Assembly (NCBI RefSeq): GCF_018687715.1
Contig: NC_056760.1
Coordinates: 28,976,001 to 29,040,000 of the forward strand
Length of the DNA: 64,000 nt
Origin: Carya illinoinensis
Lineage: Eukaryota > Streptophyta > Magnoliopsida > Fagales > Juglandaceae
Direction: 5' to 3'
In this document: piece by piece, positions 36,918 to 48,005 of the stretch
Layout of the letters: each line of letters begins with the position of its first letter
Position numbering within the stretch: the first letter of the stretch is position 1
The notes under the pieces: generated by a model
What the model was told of the DNA's origin: nothing
What the model saw: the letters and a program-made list of their open reading frames with translations, nothing else
The model's database searches: none
Made by a program: the position numbers and the translations under genes

Positions 36918-39428
36918 TTGTTTTAACGGAAGAGAGGGAAGCATGGCACTAAAGCTCGACATGTCTAAAGCTTATGATCGTATAGAGTGGTCTTTTTTGA
37001 AAGCTATCATGGAGAGGCTGGGGTTTTGTGAAAAATGGATCCAGTTGGTATTGGCTTGTGTGGATTCAGTCTCATATTCTGTTATTATCAATGGAAAGGT
37101 GGGAGAGAGCTTCACTCCAACAAGAGGTTTAAGACAAGGAGACCCCTTGTCTCCTTATCTTTTTATCTTATGTGCAGAAGGGCTTAGTTCTATGCTGAGT
37201 CAAGCTGCTTTTAATGGAAGAATCAAAGGGGTAGCAGCAGCAAGAGGAGGGACTCGTATTAATCATCTTCTTTTTGCTGATGATTGTGTGATTTTCAGTA
37301 AAGCAAGTAAAGAAGAATGGCTGGCTATTCATGAGGTGCTGAAGCTGTATGAGGTCTCTTCAGGCCAAATGTTAAACAGACAGAAGACAGCTTTACTCTT
37401 TAGCTCTAATATAAGAGATGCTGTTAAGAGGGATATTTTGCAAGAAGCTGGTGCTGATTCTTTAGGGGCTTATGGTAAATATCTGGGTCTCCCTACTATG
37501 ATTGGTAGATCTAAATATGAAACTTTCAAAGGTATTAAAGAAAGGGTGTGGAGGAAGGTCAGCAGCTGGAAGAATTCTTTTCTGTCAAGTGCTAGGCGTG
37601 AGATACTTATTAAGGCTGTTTCACAATCAATTCCAACTTACACCATGAATGTGTTTAGATTCCCAAAGAAGCTGAGTAGAGAGCTTAATTCTATGTTTGC
37701 AAGATTCTGGTGGAATGGTAACAAAGAGGGAAGAGGTATTCATTGGAAGGGGTGGGATAAAATGGGAGATATTAAGAAGGAAGGTGGGCTCGGGTTCAGA
37801 GACATTGATAATTTTAATAAAGCCATGCTTGCCAAACAAGGGTGGATGCTACAAACTAAGGTTGATTCATTAGTAGCAAGAATTTTCAAGGAGAAGTATT
37901 ATAGAAAGGGCCAATTTGTTGAGGCTAAGCTTGGATATAAACCTTCCTATATGTGGAGGAGTTTATTGGCTGCACAAGGTTTGGTCAAAGCAGGAAGTGT
38001 GTGGAGAGTGGGAAATGGTAAGAGTATTGCCATTTGGATTGATAACTGGCTTCCTAATGCTGCAGGTTTCAAAGTTAGATCCCCAGTCAATCGATTAGAG
38101 GTTGATTCCAAGGTGAGCTCTCTTATCTTTGAAGATATCCATTGCTGGAATGAGAGGTTGATTGGGGAGATATTTAGTAGAATGGAAGCTGCTCAAATTT
38201 GCAGCATACCTTTGAGTTGGAATGGTGAGGAAGACAAACTTCTATGGGGTTACACTAAGGATGGTATGTTTACTGTGAAAAGTGCATATCATTTGTGTAA
38301 TGACATGGAAAGGGAAGGGTCAGGTGAGTGTTCAAATAGACAAGCTCAGAAAAGAGTATGGGAAGGTATATGGAATCTTGATGTGCCTAATTCTGATAAA
38401 CACTTTCTGTGGAAGGCTGTAAACAGCATCTTGCCTACAAAACAGAACTTAAGGCAGAGGAGAGTTATTGAAGATGCTTCCTGCCCTATCTGTGGTCTAA
38501 AGGATGAAACTATTGATCATGTGCTATGGTCGTGTCCAGCTGCTACTGATGTTTGGGCAGAAAATGACAGTGGTTTGCAAAAGTGGATCTGTGAGGAAAA
38601 GGAATTCTTCAATATCTGGTCTGATATGCAGGAAACTTTGCAGAAAAACAAGGTAGCCGAGGCAGTTATGATCTTGAGAGGCTTATGGACAAGAAGAAAT
38701 AACTTGGTCTTTGAAGGCAAGTTTGAGAGTCCAACCAGAGTTGTCACCAATGCTTTATCCAGGCTTAAGTGCTTTCAAGCATCTCGAGCTGAGTTGACAC
38801 TGATAAAGGACTCCAACACAAAAAGAAGGAAGGATTCCAAGTGGAAGCCACCTGATATGGGATCCTCTAAACTGAATTTTGATGCGGCCATAGATAAGGT
38901 TGAAAACAGGATGGGGTTGGGCATAATAGCAAGAAATCACTTAGGGGAGATTATGTTTTCCTTTAGTGCTTCAAGACTGTTTCATGGTTCTTCTGATATG
39001 GCTGAAGCGGCTGGACTTTGGAAAGCTATGGATTTAGCTTTGGAGCTGGATATAAGGAATGTAGTGTTTGAGGGAGATGCTGAAAGAATTATCAAAGGGG
39101 TAACAGAGGATAGGGGAGTAAATGCTTGGATGGATCAGATGTTCAAAGAGATGAGGGGCAGGCTCCTGAATCGAATTGACTGGTCTGTGATGTTCATACA
39201 TAGAGAAGGGAATAGTGTGGCTCATGAACTTGCCAAGAGAGCCTTGAGAATTGAAGGGGAATGGTGTTGGATAGAAGAGGGACCTGCAGAGATTGTTAGT
39301 CTTATTATTAAAGAAAAACCTTGTTCTAATGTGGAACTGTGAAATGGTTTTTGAGTGCTTGTAATCAGGTGCTATTTTGCACATTTTTGATGAATGAATG
39401 AAAGGTATTGCTTGATGTTTCAAAAAAA
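36918..39428 (+). mobile_element. 5'-truncated L1-type LINE
   Basis: The element starts inside the reverse transcriptase domain (coding similarity begins about 36,922 in the same frame as the long open reading frame) and ends with a short 3' untranslated region and an A run at 39,421-39,428. Truncation at the 5' end is usual for LINEs after incomplete reverse transcription. I found no clear target duplication around it. The missing part would include the endonuclease and the first RT motifs. Confidence 0.85.
36943..39342 (+). CDS. LINE ORF2 C-terminal part: RT, zinc-binding region, RNase H
   Basis: An open frame of 799 codons, remarkable for a truncated element because it has no stop. Residues 4-16 carry LKLDMSKAYDR (first RT aspartate), residues 66-71 RQGDPL, and residues 109-117 LLFADDCVI with the catalytic Asp pair. 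A zinc-binding RT-associated region lies at about 468-545 (SILPTKQNL, CPICGLKDETIDHVLWSC) and a plant-type RNase H at about 640-765 (LNFDAAID, EGDAE, HREGNSVAHELAK). Full ORF2 proteins in this family are roughly 1,300 residues, so about 500 N-terminal residues are missing. The start given is only the first available Met, probably not a real initiation site. Confidence 0.85.
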   Translation: MALKLDMSKAYDRIEWSFLKAIMERLGFCEKWIQLVLACVDSVSYSVIINGKVGESFTPTRGLRQGDPLSPYLFILCAEGLSSMLSQAAFNGRIKGVAAARGGTRINHLLFADDCVIFSKASKEEWLAIHEVLKLYEVSSGQMLNRQKTALLFSSNIRDAVKRDILQEAGADSLGAYGKYLGLPTMIGRSKYETFKGIKERVWRKVSSWKNSFLSSARREILIKAVSQSIPTYTMNVFRFPKKLSRELNSMFARFWWNGNKEGRGIHWKGWDKMGDIKKEGGLGFRDIDNFNKAMLAKQGWMLQTKVDSLVARIFKEKYYRKGQFVEAKLGYKPSYMWRSLLAAQGLVKAGSVWRVGNGKSIAIWIDNWLPNAAGFKVRSPVNRLEVDSKVSSLIFEDIHCWNERLIGEIFSRMEAAQICSIPLSWNGEEDKLLWGYTKDGMFTVKSAYHLCNDMEREGSGECSNRQAQKRVWEGIWNLDVPNSDKHFLWKAVNSILPTKQNLRQRRVIEDASCPICGLKDETIDHVLWSCPAATDVWAENDSGLQKWICEEKEFFNIWSDMQETLQKNKVAEAVMILRGLWTRRNNLVFEGKFESPTRVVTNALSRLKCFQASRAELTLIKDSNTKRRKDSKWKPPDMGSSKLNFDAAIDKVENRMGLGIIARNHLGEIMFSFSASRLFHGSSDMAEAAGLWKAMDLALELDIRNVVFEGDAERIIKGVTEDRGVNAWMDQMFKEMRGRLLNRIDWSVMFIHREGNSVAHELAKRALRIEGEWCWIEEGPAEIVSLIIKEKPCSNVEL

Positions 39429-39696
39429 AGGGAAAATCTTATTTTACTGTTAGTTTTATTATTTCCATTAAGTAGCAGTTAAGCCACCGTTTGTTGCCAT
39501 TTGTGTTGTGTACTGTGAATGTAACTGATCGACCACCATATTTGAATTAAACTTCGTTAAATACTGCATTTATTTTTTTCTCTGTCTCTTCGTCTTCTCT
39601 CTTCTTTAATTCTTTTGATCTCTTCTCTTCGTCTTCATCTGCCAATCTCCTCAACCGCACCTTAGATGCCTCCTTTCTCCAACAAAAACTAAAGCC

Positions 39697-39753
<57 letters not shown>

Positions 39754-39949
39754 TGTGAGGCTTCCAAATGTATTCCTAAGGTTCAACAAAAACCACCTCT
39801 CCACGATTGACGGCAGCTAGCTCGACAGAAACTTTGCTGACTGGATTTCGTTTTGGCATTTTTTGGCATCTTGTGCTTTGAATTTGATTGCATTTTGGGT
39901 TTGGATTTTCACAGTTTCTGCTAGACCTCTGTTTCATACATTTGGGTTT
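39429..39949. other. CT-rich stretch with (GA) microsatellite
   Basis: A pyrimidine-rich stretch (39,570-39,680) is followed by a pure (GA)n run at 39,701-39,751, then ordinary sequence leading into the quinone-oxidoreductase fragment. It could be the former promoter and 5' leader of that gene. No reading frame is supported. Confidence 0.5.
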
Positions 39950-41052
39950 ATGCATGTGGTTCAGTAGTACTCTGGCTATGGTGGAGGACCTGCTGGTTTG
40001 AAGGTTGTTCTCGTATTTATTTTGTTTCATTTTTCTTTTATTGCCTTTGAATTTTGTATTTAGATTTAAAAAGTACAACGAAGTTGGCCGAGCAGATCAT
40101 AGCATGTAGTCTGAAATTTGGATTGAAGACCCACCTACTCCTTTGTTATTTTTTTCGTTCCAAACCCTGTTGGCCCGTCAAATTTTTTATTTTTTCCGGT
40201 TATTAAGGCGCTAGGATTGTTTTCTCTTATTCACAACTGGGATGGTCAATACATTGGTAGAAGGGAACAAACATCTTTTGATAAAAAAGAACGATGAAAT
40301 CTGAGTGTCCATATTATGTAGTGAATTTCTAAGAGGAGTCATTTTTTTGGTGTTTGAATGTACCCCTGCTTTAACCTAATTGTGGGTTAATATGTTGATC
40401 AATGTTCAATATGTCTTTGATGTAGAATTGGAAATGGAGCTTGTATCTATTTCAGGATGCAATGCCATCTTTTGTTTTTCCTGAAAAATAATTCAAGGAG
40501 CATCAATGGCATATATTTTTTTTTATTGCCAGAATTGAACATGGCTATTTTGGTATTTTAAATACTGAAAACTATGGTATTTGTAAACGAACACACAATC
40601 CGTAAGTTTCCCCCAATTCTCCCAAACCAGACCTTCCTGTTGCAGAAGAATTAAATGGTAAAACTATTTGTGGTTGAATATCGTGTTTTGGGTTTGGATT
40701 CTCGCAGTTTCTACTGGACCTCTGTTTCATGCATTTGGGTTTATGCATGCGGTTTAGTACTCTGGCTGTGGTGGAGGACTGGATGGTTTGAATATCTGTG
40801 AATATTTTACTTGCATTTGCTGCTTGCTTTGTAGATCTATAATGACATTGATACTATATCAGTACATCTGTAATTGCTTGTAAAGATTAGTATGATAATT
40901 TTCATTTGTGCTGTAGCATGTTGAAGTTCTAGTTCCCACTCCAAAAAAGGATGAGCTCTTGCTAGAACTGGAAGCAATTAGTCTAAATCCAGTTGATTAG
41001 AAAATTCAGAAAGGCATTATGTTGTTGCCTCGCAGGTTCCCTCATGTGCCAG
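39950..41052 (+). pseudogene. Fragment of a chloroplast-envelope-type quinone oxidoreductase homologue
   Basis: Exon 1 (39,950-40,003) reads MHVVQ, a TAG, then YSGYGGGPAGLK and a GT donor. Exon 2 (40,917-41,052) reads HVEVLVPTPKKDELLLELEA, then ISLNPVD, a TAG in the place of the usual Trp, KIQKG and PRRFPHVP, with a TGTAG acceptor and a GTAAAT donor. This matches the N-terminus of the plant NADPH-dependent alkenal/quinone oxidoreductase family (Arabidopsis At4g13010 type), known from memory. The exon-intron junction falls just after the GLK or GLE position. Three residues appear missing after KIQKG. No later exon (cofactor-binding region) is found downstream. A second, diverged exon 1 lies at 40,743-40,793. 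Two stops and absent exons make this a pseudogene or captured fragment. Confidence 0.7.
40689..40793 (+). repeat. Second copy of quinone-oxidoreductase exon 1 and its 5' flank
   Basis: This region copies 39,894-40,003, 793 bp downstream in the same orientation ('tgttttgggtttggattctc', then ATGCATGCGGTT, TAG, TACTCTGGC). It retains the ATG and a stop at the same codon region, but its splice donor is lost. Confidence 0.85.
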
Positions 41053-42463
41053 GTAAATTCTTTATTGCTCGTTGTTTCTATTAACAGAACTTTTTATGGC
41101 ACCTTGTTAGGCTTATTTGACCTTAGAAATGCATTCTAATACATATATCTCGTTGAGAGTGGTGAAACGGTGCTAAGCTATATGTCAAATTTGGATAGCC
41201 TGTTGTTATTTGATGGCAGTTAATTTTTTTGTCAAAGACATGCTGACTATTTATAAGAGCATAAGCATGATAGAAAATCTAATTTAACTTGATTCTATGT
41301 TGATGTTAAATTGGGTAGAACTTATTTCTAGATTCTCCTTTAGTTACCATTTGTTTATTAATTATGAAGATACAAATTCATGTTTCTGGAATACCACGAT
41401 TTCAACTACACATGAACATAGAAAGTTGGTAGCTTTTACCCTTTTCCAAAGTATAAGGATTGAGTCTTGAGTCTTCACCTCACTTTCCAATGACATGCTT
41501 GCAGCACTATGCTATGACGACACTACAGTTACTTCCAAATTGGCTTTTCCAAAATATCTTCACATATTTTATTTATAATTTATTTTCCATATTTCTTTGA
41601 CTATGGGTGGTTGGACTTGGTTCAGGCTACTCAATTTGACATGATGAAGAAGAATGTCTAATTAGCATTCTATACATCTTACAGTTTAACTACTTATGCC
41701 AGTTTCAAAGGAAGCTGGGAGCATTTGACTTTCCTTCAGTACTCAAGCGGTCTCAAGATATTGAACTTTGAAATCAAAACTGATACAGTAACATCATTTA
41801 TGCAGTGCTAAACAATTTTATTACATTCCAAACATCAAATAGAAATTTGGCTTAGAGTATCTTTGGCTTTTTGTTTACCCTTTTCCCTCTCTCCAATGAG
41901 TTGCTTTCTCTTGTATGCACCCAGTGTACTTAGATTGGATTGTACGTCTTCTTAAAAAGAGCAAATTATTTATAAAGAAAAATATATAGAAATTATATTA
42001 CTACATCAATAAATCAGTATTTCGATGATACTACTGAACTAACTTCTGTGTGGGGTAAATTTTCTGGATGTGCCACATTTTTCCCTTTTGACTGAATATA
42101 TTCCTTTTGACTTCTGGGTGTTTTTTTATGCATGATAATTTAGAGCTGTATGTTCATGGTGTCAACATGCAGCGAACATACTAAACCTTCTTTTTAATCT
42201 CATCAATAAGAAAGTTTGTTTTTACTATCCTAGCATGCTTTTGGTGATTTTTTTTAATGCAACTGGGTTTGAAGGAACTGGTTTATCACTGAAAACTAAT
42301 GAAACATTAGTATGACAATTACTATTGGTTGAGAAAACTATTTTATAAAATAATTGTTTGATCCAATTAAACAAACGTACTTTGCAAGTTACTTTGACCT
42401 AATATATATATATATTTATATAAAAACAACAATTCTTGTCATAATTCCTTTATTTTTGCTGAA
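41053..42463. other. AT-rich, no gene recognised
   Basis: I looked for the later exons of the quinone oxidoreductase and found none. There are frequent stops in all frames and no repeats of note. Confidence 0.5.
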
Positions 42464-42815
42464 AATTTTCAAATGGCTAGCCTTCTGCTAGACGCAAATT
42501 TACCCAATTGGTCCAATCAATGTTCTTTTCTCCTTCTATATATCTGGTGACTGTCATTTGAGAAAGTTTCCCACATAATTTCCTTAAAGGTAAATGTTTT
42601 CATAAAGTACTTGGCCTTGTGTTAAACACCAAATTGACTCGGTCAATCCAATTAAATTTGGAGTCAACTTTGGAGTATGCAAATTGCCAAACCGATATGT
42701 GACTCCTTAATTTTTCAGTGGATTTTATCTTTTGATGATCTCGACTGCCAAAAGAATATAATTTACAGATCAGTGGGGTTGGTGAGAATTATGAGTCTAC
42801 CATCCAATAAGATTA
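42464..42815 (+). repeat. Non-coding repeat unit, fourth Y copy
   Basis: It matches 15,824-16,175 from 'attttcaaatgg' through 'cttttgatgatctcgactgc' to 'ccatccaataagatta', with a few small deletions, and is truncated at both ends relative to copy A. Confidence 0.85.
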
Positions 42816-44333
42816 ACAAATAAATAAAACATAAGTAAAAAATATATATATTCAAATAAAATTACATCCGAAAACACAAAATTTGAAGAGGGCCGGTTTA
42901 TTTGTAAGTCCCTAGCGTTGATAAATTGTGTATATGGTATTTCTTAGCCATAAGTAAGGATTCATTAATAAACTTGGGTGGAGATCACTCCTGAACATGT
43001 GATCACTCTCTCTTTTAAAAAAAAAAAAAAAATTCAAAAGTTTCCCCTACAATTTATTTCAAATAAATGAGTACCTTATGTTACATGCAAATTGACTTGG
43101 TGAATCTAGTTAAATTCGAGTAGATTTTGTGTGGAATTAAAGGACAGTACTCAAGATCAAAAATCTGATCCCTTAATTAACTTTATGTCCCTTTATGATC
43201 CTCATCAGCGACCACTAATTACAAGCAATTTTTACATATTGCTGCATGGGAATGAGACTAGCATTTTATTAAACAAATTCAAAAGCATTCCTTTTTACAA
43301 TTTTTGTTGCATTCATTTTTTTAAGATCTATCCATAAATTAAGATGTGGTTTCTTTTATACTTGTTTTCTGAGGGCATCCATTGAAATTCTCAATTAATT
43401 CGGTTAATTTTAAACGCAATCTTACTCGATTGACCAAATAAAAGTTGTTATTGGTTTTCTTTCATTTCTATTGATTGGCATTCGAGTAAGTGCATGCATG
43501 TCTAAATTTAATATATTTTAAAATATCGGTAAATAATTGTAAAATAAGTTTTAAATAGCAGTAAAATATTTTGAATAGAGATGTTTTATTCAATTTTTGA
43601 AAATGATAGAAAAAAATTTAAATATAATATTATAAAGTTAAAATTTTGTTTAAATGTAATTTTACGAATTTTATTTTAATAAAATAATTGTATTGCTTTT
43701 TATATTCCATTTAGAAGTTTGAAAAAAATATAAAGATTAAGTAATAATTAGATGATAAAGTTAAAATTTATAATTAAAAATTGTTTTATTTTTAATAATA
43801 TTTAATTAGCTTTTATCTCGATTGATTAAAATAAAATAAAAAACTACAAAACATAATAGACATGATCATGATTAACAATTTTTGGAGACCACTGTGACGA
43901 CGCAATGGAGCTCAAAAATTTAAGAACCCCTCGTCAAATTCCATGAAAAATTACTTAAAACTGTATGCCCAATCGTTTATTACAAGGTTAATTAGGAAAT
44001 TCAAAATAATAAGTACATAATTATTTTATGACTTTTACACAGCTTTTAATAAAATATTATTATTTCTCAAATTAAAAATTAAATAAAATATTTATAACTT
44101 TAAAAGATAATATTCTTTAAAAATCAAAGCACGCACGAAAACGAGTTGCAGTAGCGTTTGGATATTTCAAATCGTAGACCTTTAAGTTACACGCAAATTG
44201 ACTTGATCAATCCAATTAAATTCGAGTGAGCTTTGCGTGAAATTGGACTCTGATCGAAAATCAATATTGACGACTGCTAAAGAGTTGTAGTGGTATAAGA
44301 CACAGAACACGCAATGATAGCTACAACATTTGT
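42816..44333. other. AT-rich with fragments of the X repeat
   Basis: 43,880-43,977 ('gcaatggagctcaaaaattt' onward) matches the end of segment X (15,722-15,794). 44,290-44,326 ('aagacacagaacacgcaatg') matches 36,828-36,860. The phrases 'aaattgacttg' plus 'aattaaattcgagt' recur at 43,088 and 44,198. There is no gene. The chromovirus inserted at the right edge; TTTGT (44,329-44,333) is its left target duplication. Confidence 0.6.
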
Positions 44334-46482
44334 TGTGATGACCCGCTTTTAAGTGTATTTTCGCTGAAATAATTGTTTTTATTTTAATTAATATATCAGA
44401 TATTTTATTTTATTTTAACTGCGGTTTTAAAGTCGGTTTTTAATTTATTTTAATTTATTTGAGGTTGTGTTTTATTTCTTTTAGTTGTTTTTGTAGTTTT
44501 AATCTTTTTGGCGGTTTGTTTCTTTTCCCGGAATGAGGACTGGACCTCATTTCTTTTCACATCTTTTTTTTCTTTTTCTCTTTTTCCTTTTTTCTTTTTC
44601 CCTTCTTTTCTTTTTCCTTCTTTTTTTTTTTCTCTTTCTTTTCTCTCTCCTCTCTCCCCCGACTCGGACCCCCCCCGTGCACTCTCTCTCTTCTCTCTCT
44701 CTCCCTCACGCCGGCGTCAACCTTCCCCAGCCCCTACCGCCGCCGTCCGGCCACCGTTCGGCCTCCCACCGGTCCCATTCTCTTCCTCTCCTTCCGGTCT
44801 ACCTTCCCTCCAAAACCCACCCCCAACCGGCCGGCCATTTGGCCGGAAAAAGCCCAACAAGCACCCACGGTTTTCACTCCGATCCGCCGCCGTCGCTCCA
44901 CCTCTGGCCACCATTTCTTCACCACTTCATCACCGGTCCCTTGCCGTCCTAACCCACCCATTTCCGGCCTCCATCGACCACCGGAGCAGCTCCCACGAGC
45001 TTGTTTTCCGATTTGCCATTTTCGGCCATTTCCGGCCATTCCGCCGCCACCCACGACCGTCCGTCACTTCCTATAGCTTCACAACCACCTCTAGACCATT
45101 CCCTATCAATCCCGTGTCCTAGTTTGTCCCCGTTCAAAAGTGGGTTTTTCGGACCCACGGCCACAGTGAATTTTCACTGTGACGTTGCTGTTTTTCCGCC
45201 ACTTGCAACGCCGCTTGTTTTCTAAAATTGCCGTATAGCGCTGTAAGTATTTTCCAAACCCTATTTTCAGATTTTAATATATATTGCTCATTCAATTATT
45301 TACTGTTGTTGGTTGTTGATTCCGGACTGAGTCCGAGGAGTTTCGGGGGTCGGATGGATGGAAGACGGAGTTACTTGTTTTATTGATTTATGATTGTTGG
45401 TTTATTTTAATATGCATTGTTGTGGCATTACATGGTGCATGCACGTGTGTTGTGGTGTTATGTGAAAAGCCTGTGTATTGGTGTGACTGGTTTTACGGGT
45501 GCGTGTGTATCACGAGCCCAAGCCGGGATGGGTTATTATCTCGGTGGAGCTCCTCTGGTCACTCGGGAGCGGAATAAACTGAGTGATGTCCCCTGAGTTA
45601 TCGAGAGAGATGACGGGAGCGGGACTAGGGGATGCTTGGCTACGAACGTGCCGGGCATGGAACCGGGCATCGCCCTACTCACCGACTCCGTGGCCCTTCG
45701 CTGGCGAGGGCTAGAGGATGCTTGGCTACGCACGCGCGGGGCGCGGAACTGGGCATCGCTTGTTAGGTGTCACATGCGTGGTGGTACTCTGCGGTGTGAC
45801 ACTGGAGCCAGGGTGTGCGGATGACTCCTAGGGGAGGTCATGGTGCATACGGTTAAAATTGGATAATGGTTTATGAGGCCAAATGTGACTTTTGGCGTGG
45901 GCCAGATGGACTTCTGGTGAGATATTGGGCCGGATGGACTTCCGGCGAGATATTGGGCCAAATGTGACTTTTGGCATGTTTTTTTTGGAAAGGATATGTT
46001 TTTGGGTCATATGGGTTTTTGGCGTGTGTGGAAAACTGGTGATTTTGGGCTTTGTGCATTGGGCATGTTTCATGCATCTTGTTTGAGTTATATGTGTTTT
46101 TATCTGGTAGTGTTTGGGGTTTTACTTACCTGCGGAACCATTTGTGGTTCCGTAGCTTTTGGTGCAGGAGTTGAGGAGGAGGAGGAAGAGGCTGAGCCCG
46201 AGGATGCGGCTCCGCCGGGTTGCTGATGTTATCTTTTTATTTGTTTAAAACTGCATTTGTGTTTCGTAATATTTTATCTATGTATGTTTTAAACAGCTTG
46301 TATTACGTTAATAAAAATTCTGGTACTTAGTTATGACTTTCTTATCCGCTGCGTGTCTCTCTGTACACAATTGCTGCCTTGCACACACTCGGCACCCGTC
46401 GATGGGATGGTGACCCGGGGTGTCACCATCCGGACGTCTCAATTTCCCCGTGTTCGGGCGTGGGGATTTTGGGGGCGTCACA
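44334..46482 (+). repeat. 5' LTR of the chromovirus
   Basis: TGTGATGACCC to GGGGGCGTCACA. It contains a long CT-rich tract (44,555-44,710) and then a GC-rich Pro/Ser-codon-like stretch (44,710-45,120) that gives long frames on both strands but no recognised protein, the phrase GCTGTAAGTATTTTCC at 45,240, and a pair of related blocks around 45,628 and 45,714 ('ggatgcttggctacg'). Confidence 0.97.
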
Positions 46483-46484
46483 GG

Positions 46485-46496
46485 TGGTATCAGAGC
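46485..46496 (+). other. Primer binding site, initiator Met tRNA type
   Basis: TGGTATCAGAGC begins two bases after the 5' LTR and matches the 3' end of plant initiator methionine tRNA, the usual primer for chromoviruses. Confidence 0.95.
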
Positions 46497-46751
46497 GGTT
46501 TGGCTCTGGGTAAAACCACAAGTCCCGTAGGTAGTACCAGAATGTTTTTAAAGTTGTGTTTTAAAATTATGTTAAGTATAGTTGTTTTATTTGTTTTATT
46601 TGTTTATGTTTGTTTGCTTGTTTTATTTAGTTATGTTTTGGCATGCGGGTTTCTTTTGTTTCTTGTTGCGTGGTGCTGTTTTGTTTTGGGTTTTATGATG
46701 GTTTTATTTGTTTTCTTAAAGGAGGGTCAAGAGTGGTATTGGGACAGGAAT

Positions 46752-48005
46752 ATGGGGAGACCAGGTAGACCAAGGAAAAATACTCAGGAACCGCAAGACA
46801 ATACATCCAGGGAGGACTCCATAGCCGAAGCAATTCGGCAGATGACGGAGTTCATGCAACAGAATATTAGGCCACAACAGGCAGGGCCTTGGCCACCACA
46901 AGGACCTTGGCCACCACAAGGGGGTCCTTGGCCACCATCAGGAGGGCCCTATCCACCGTCAGGAGAGCCTTGTCCGCCACAGGGAGTGTATTGGCCACAA
47001 CCAGGAGGTCCCTGGCCATATCAGGGAGGACCTTGGATGTATCCAGGAGGGTCCAGTAGCATGGTGCAAGCCGGATGCACCTATGAGCGCTTCCTAGCGC
47101 ATCGGACCCCACACTTTACTGGAAATGAGGATCCTCTTCAGGCTGGAAAATGGATCAAGGATCTGGAGAAAACCTTTGAGGTGTGTGGATGCACTGAAGC
47201 TCAGCAAGTACTCTACGCCAGCTATCTTTTGCAGGGTATCGCTTCTGATTGGTGGGATACCAGGAGGGTGATGCTGGAATCTGAATTGGGATCTTTCGCT
47301 GCGGTGACCTGGCAGCGTTTCAAGAAAGAATTCAATGACCGCTTCTTTCCCGCATCGGTAAGGAAGCAAAAGGCAAGAGAATTCTCTAATCTGGTCCAAG
47401 GGGGCGCAACAGTGGAACAATACGCCCGGAGGTTCATAGAACTTGAGCGGTTTGCTCCTCATCTTGTTGCCACAGAGGAGCTGCGAGCTGAGCGTTTTCA
47501 GGAGGGACTACGCCCTGATATACGCCGTTTGGTGGTCAGCCATCGGATATCCACTTTTCAGGAGTTAGTGGATGTGGCCACCCTTATAGAGAGGGAAAAT
47601 AATCTGAGTTTGGGCTCCCCTTCAGGGCAAAAGAGGCGAAGTTTTTCTGGTGAAGGAAGCAGCTCGGGTTCGCCTCAGAAGTTTGTTCAGCGAACTGGAA
47701 CCCAATCTCAAGCATCCTCCAGTGTTCGCATGGGAGGACGTATGCCTGTTTGTGGAGTTTGTAATAGAGCTCATGAGGGCGAGTGTCGGACGAGTAGCGG
47801 ACCCCAGTGTTATCGGTGCGGCCAAGTGGGGCATATTGCTCGGGATTGCCCCGTTAGAGCTCAAGGAAGCCGTGGAGGTAGACACGGTGGAAGAACCAAC
47901 CCGAGACAAGCAGTGCAAGCCCGGGTTTATGCTGTCACGCCCGGAGAGGTGGACGATGAGGCACCAGCGACCCATGATGCTGGAGTAATCACAGGTATGG
48001 ATTAA
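46752..48005 (+). CDS. Gag polyprotein
   Basis: From ATG 46,752 (chosen because MGRPGRPRK begins a basic N-terminus; upstream codons in the same open frame are hydrophobic LTR and leader sequence). There are 417 residues to TAA 48,003-48,005. Residues about 38-100 are a repetitive Pro/Trp/Gly region (units of GPWPPQG type), unusual for gag. A capsid-like retrotransposon gag domain follows at about 108-290 (YERFLAHRTPHFTGNEDP, WWDTRRV, FNDRFFP, ERFQEGLRPDIR). A CCHC knuckle CYRCGQVGHIARDC lies near residues 352-365. The last codons after VITG lie in an intron-like spacer; if that is spliced, gag joins pol in frame. Gag would package element RNA in cytoplasmic particles. Confidence 0.9.
   Translation: MGRPGRPRKNTQEPQDNTSREDSIAEAIRQMTEFMQQNIRPQQAGPWPPQGPWPPQGGPWPPSGGPYPPSGEPCPPQGVYWPQPGGPWPYQGGPWMYPGGSSSMVQAGCTYERFLAHRTPHFTGNEDPLQAGKWIKDLEKTFEVCGCTEAQQVLYASYLLQGIASDWWDTRRVMLESELGSFAAVTWQRFKKEFNDRFFPASVRKQKAREFSNLVQGGATVEQYARRFIELERFAPHLVATEELRAERFQEGLRPDIRRLVVSHRISTFQELVDVATLIERENNLSLGSPSGQKRRSFSGEGSSSGSPQKFVQRTGTQSQASSSVRMGGRMPVCGVCNRAHEGECRTSSGPQCYRCGQVGHIARDCPVRAQGSRGGRHGGRTNPRQAVQARVYAVTPGEVDDEAPATHDAGVITGMD

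Noticed and set aside
44508..45122. Long frames in the CT-rich and GC-rich part of the LTR (both strands, repeated at 51,752-52,382)
   Set aside because: They are present in both LTRs, consist of low-complexity Ser/Phe/Pro sequence and match no domain; open frames are expected from the base composition.
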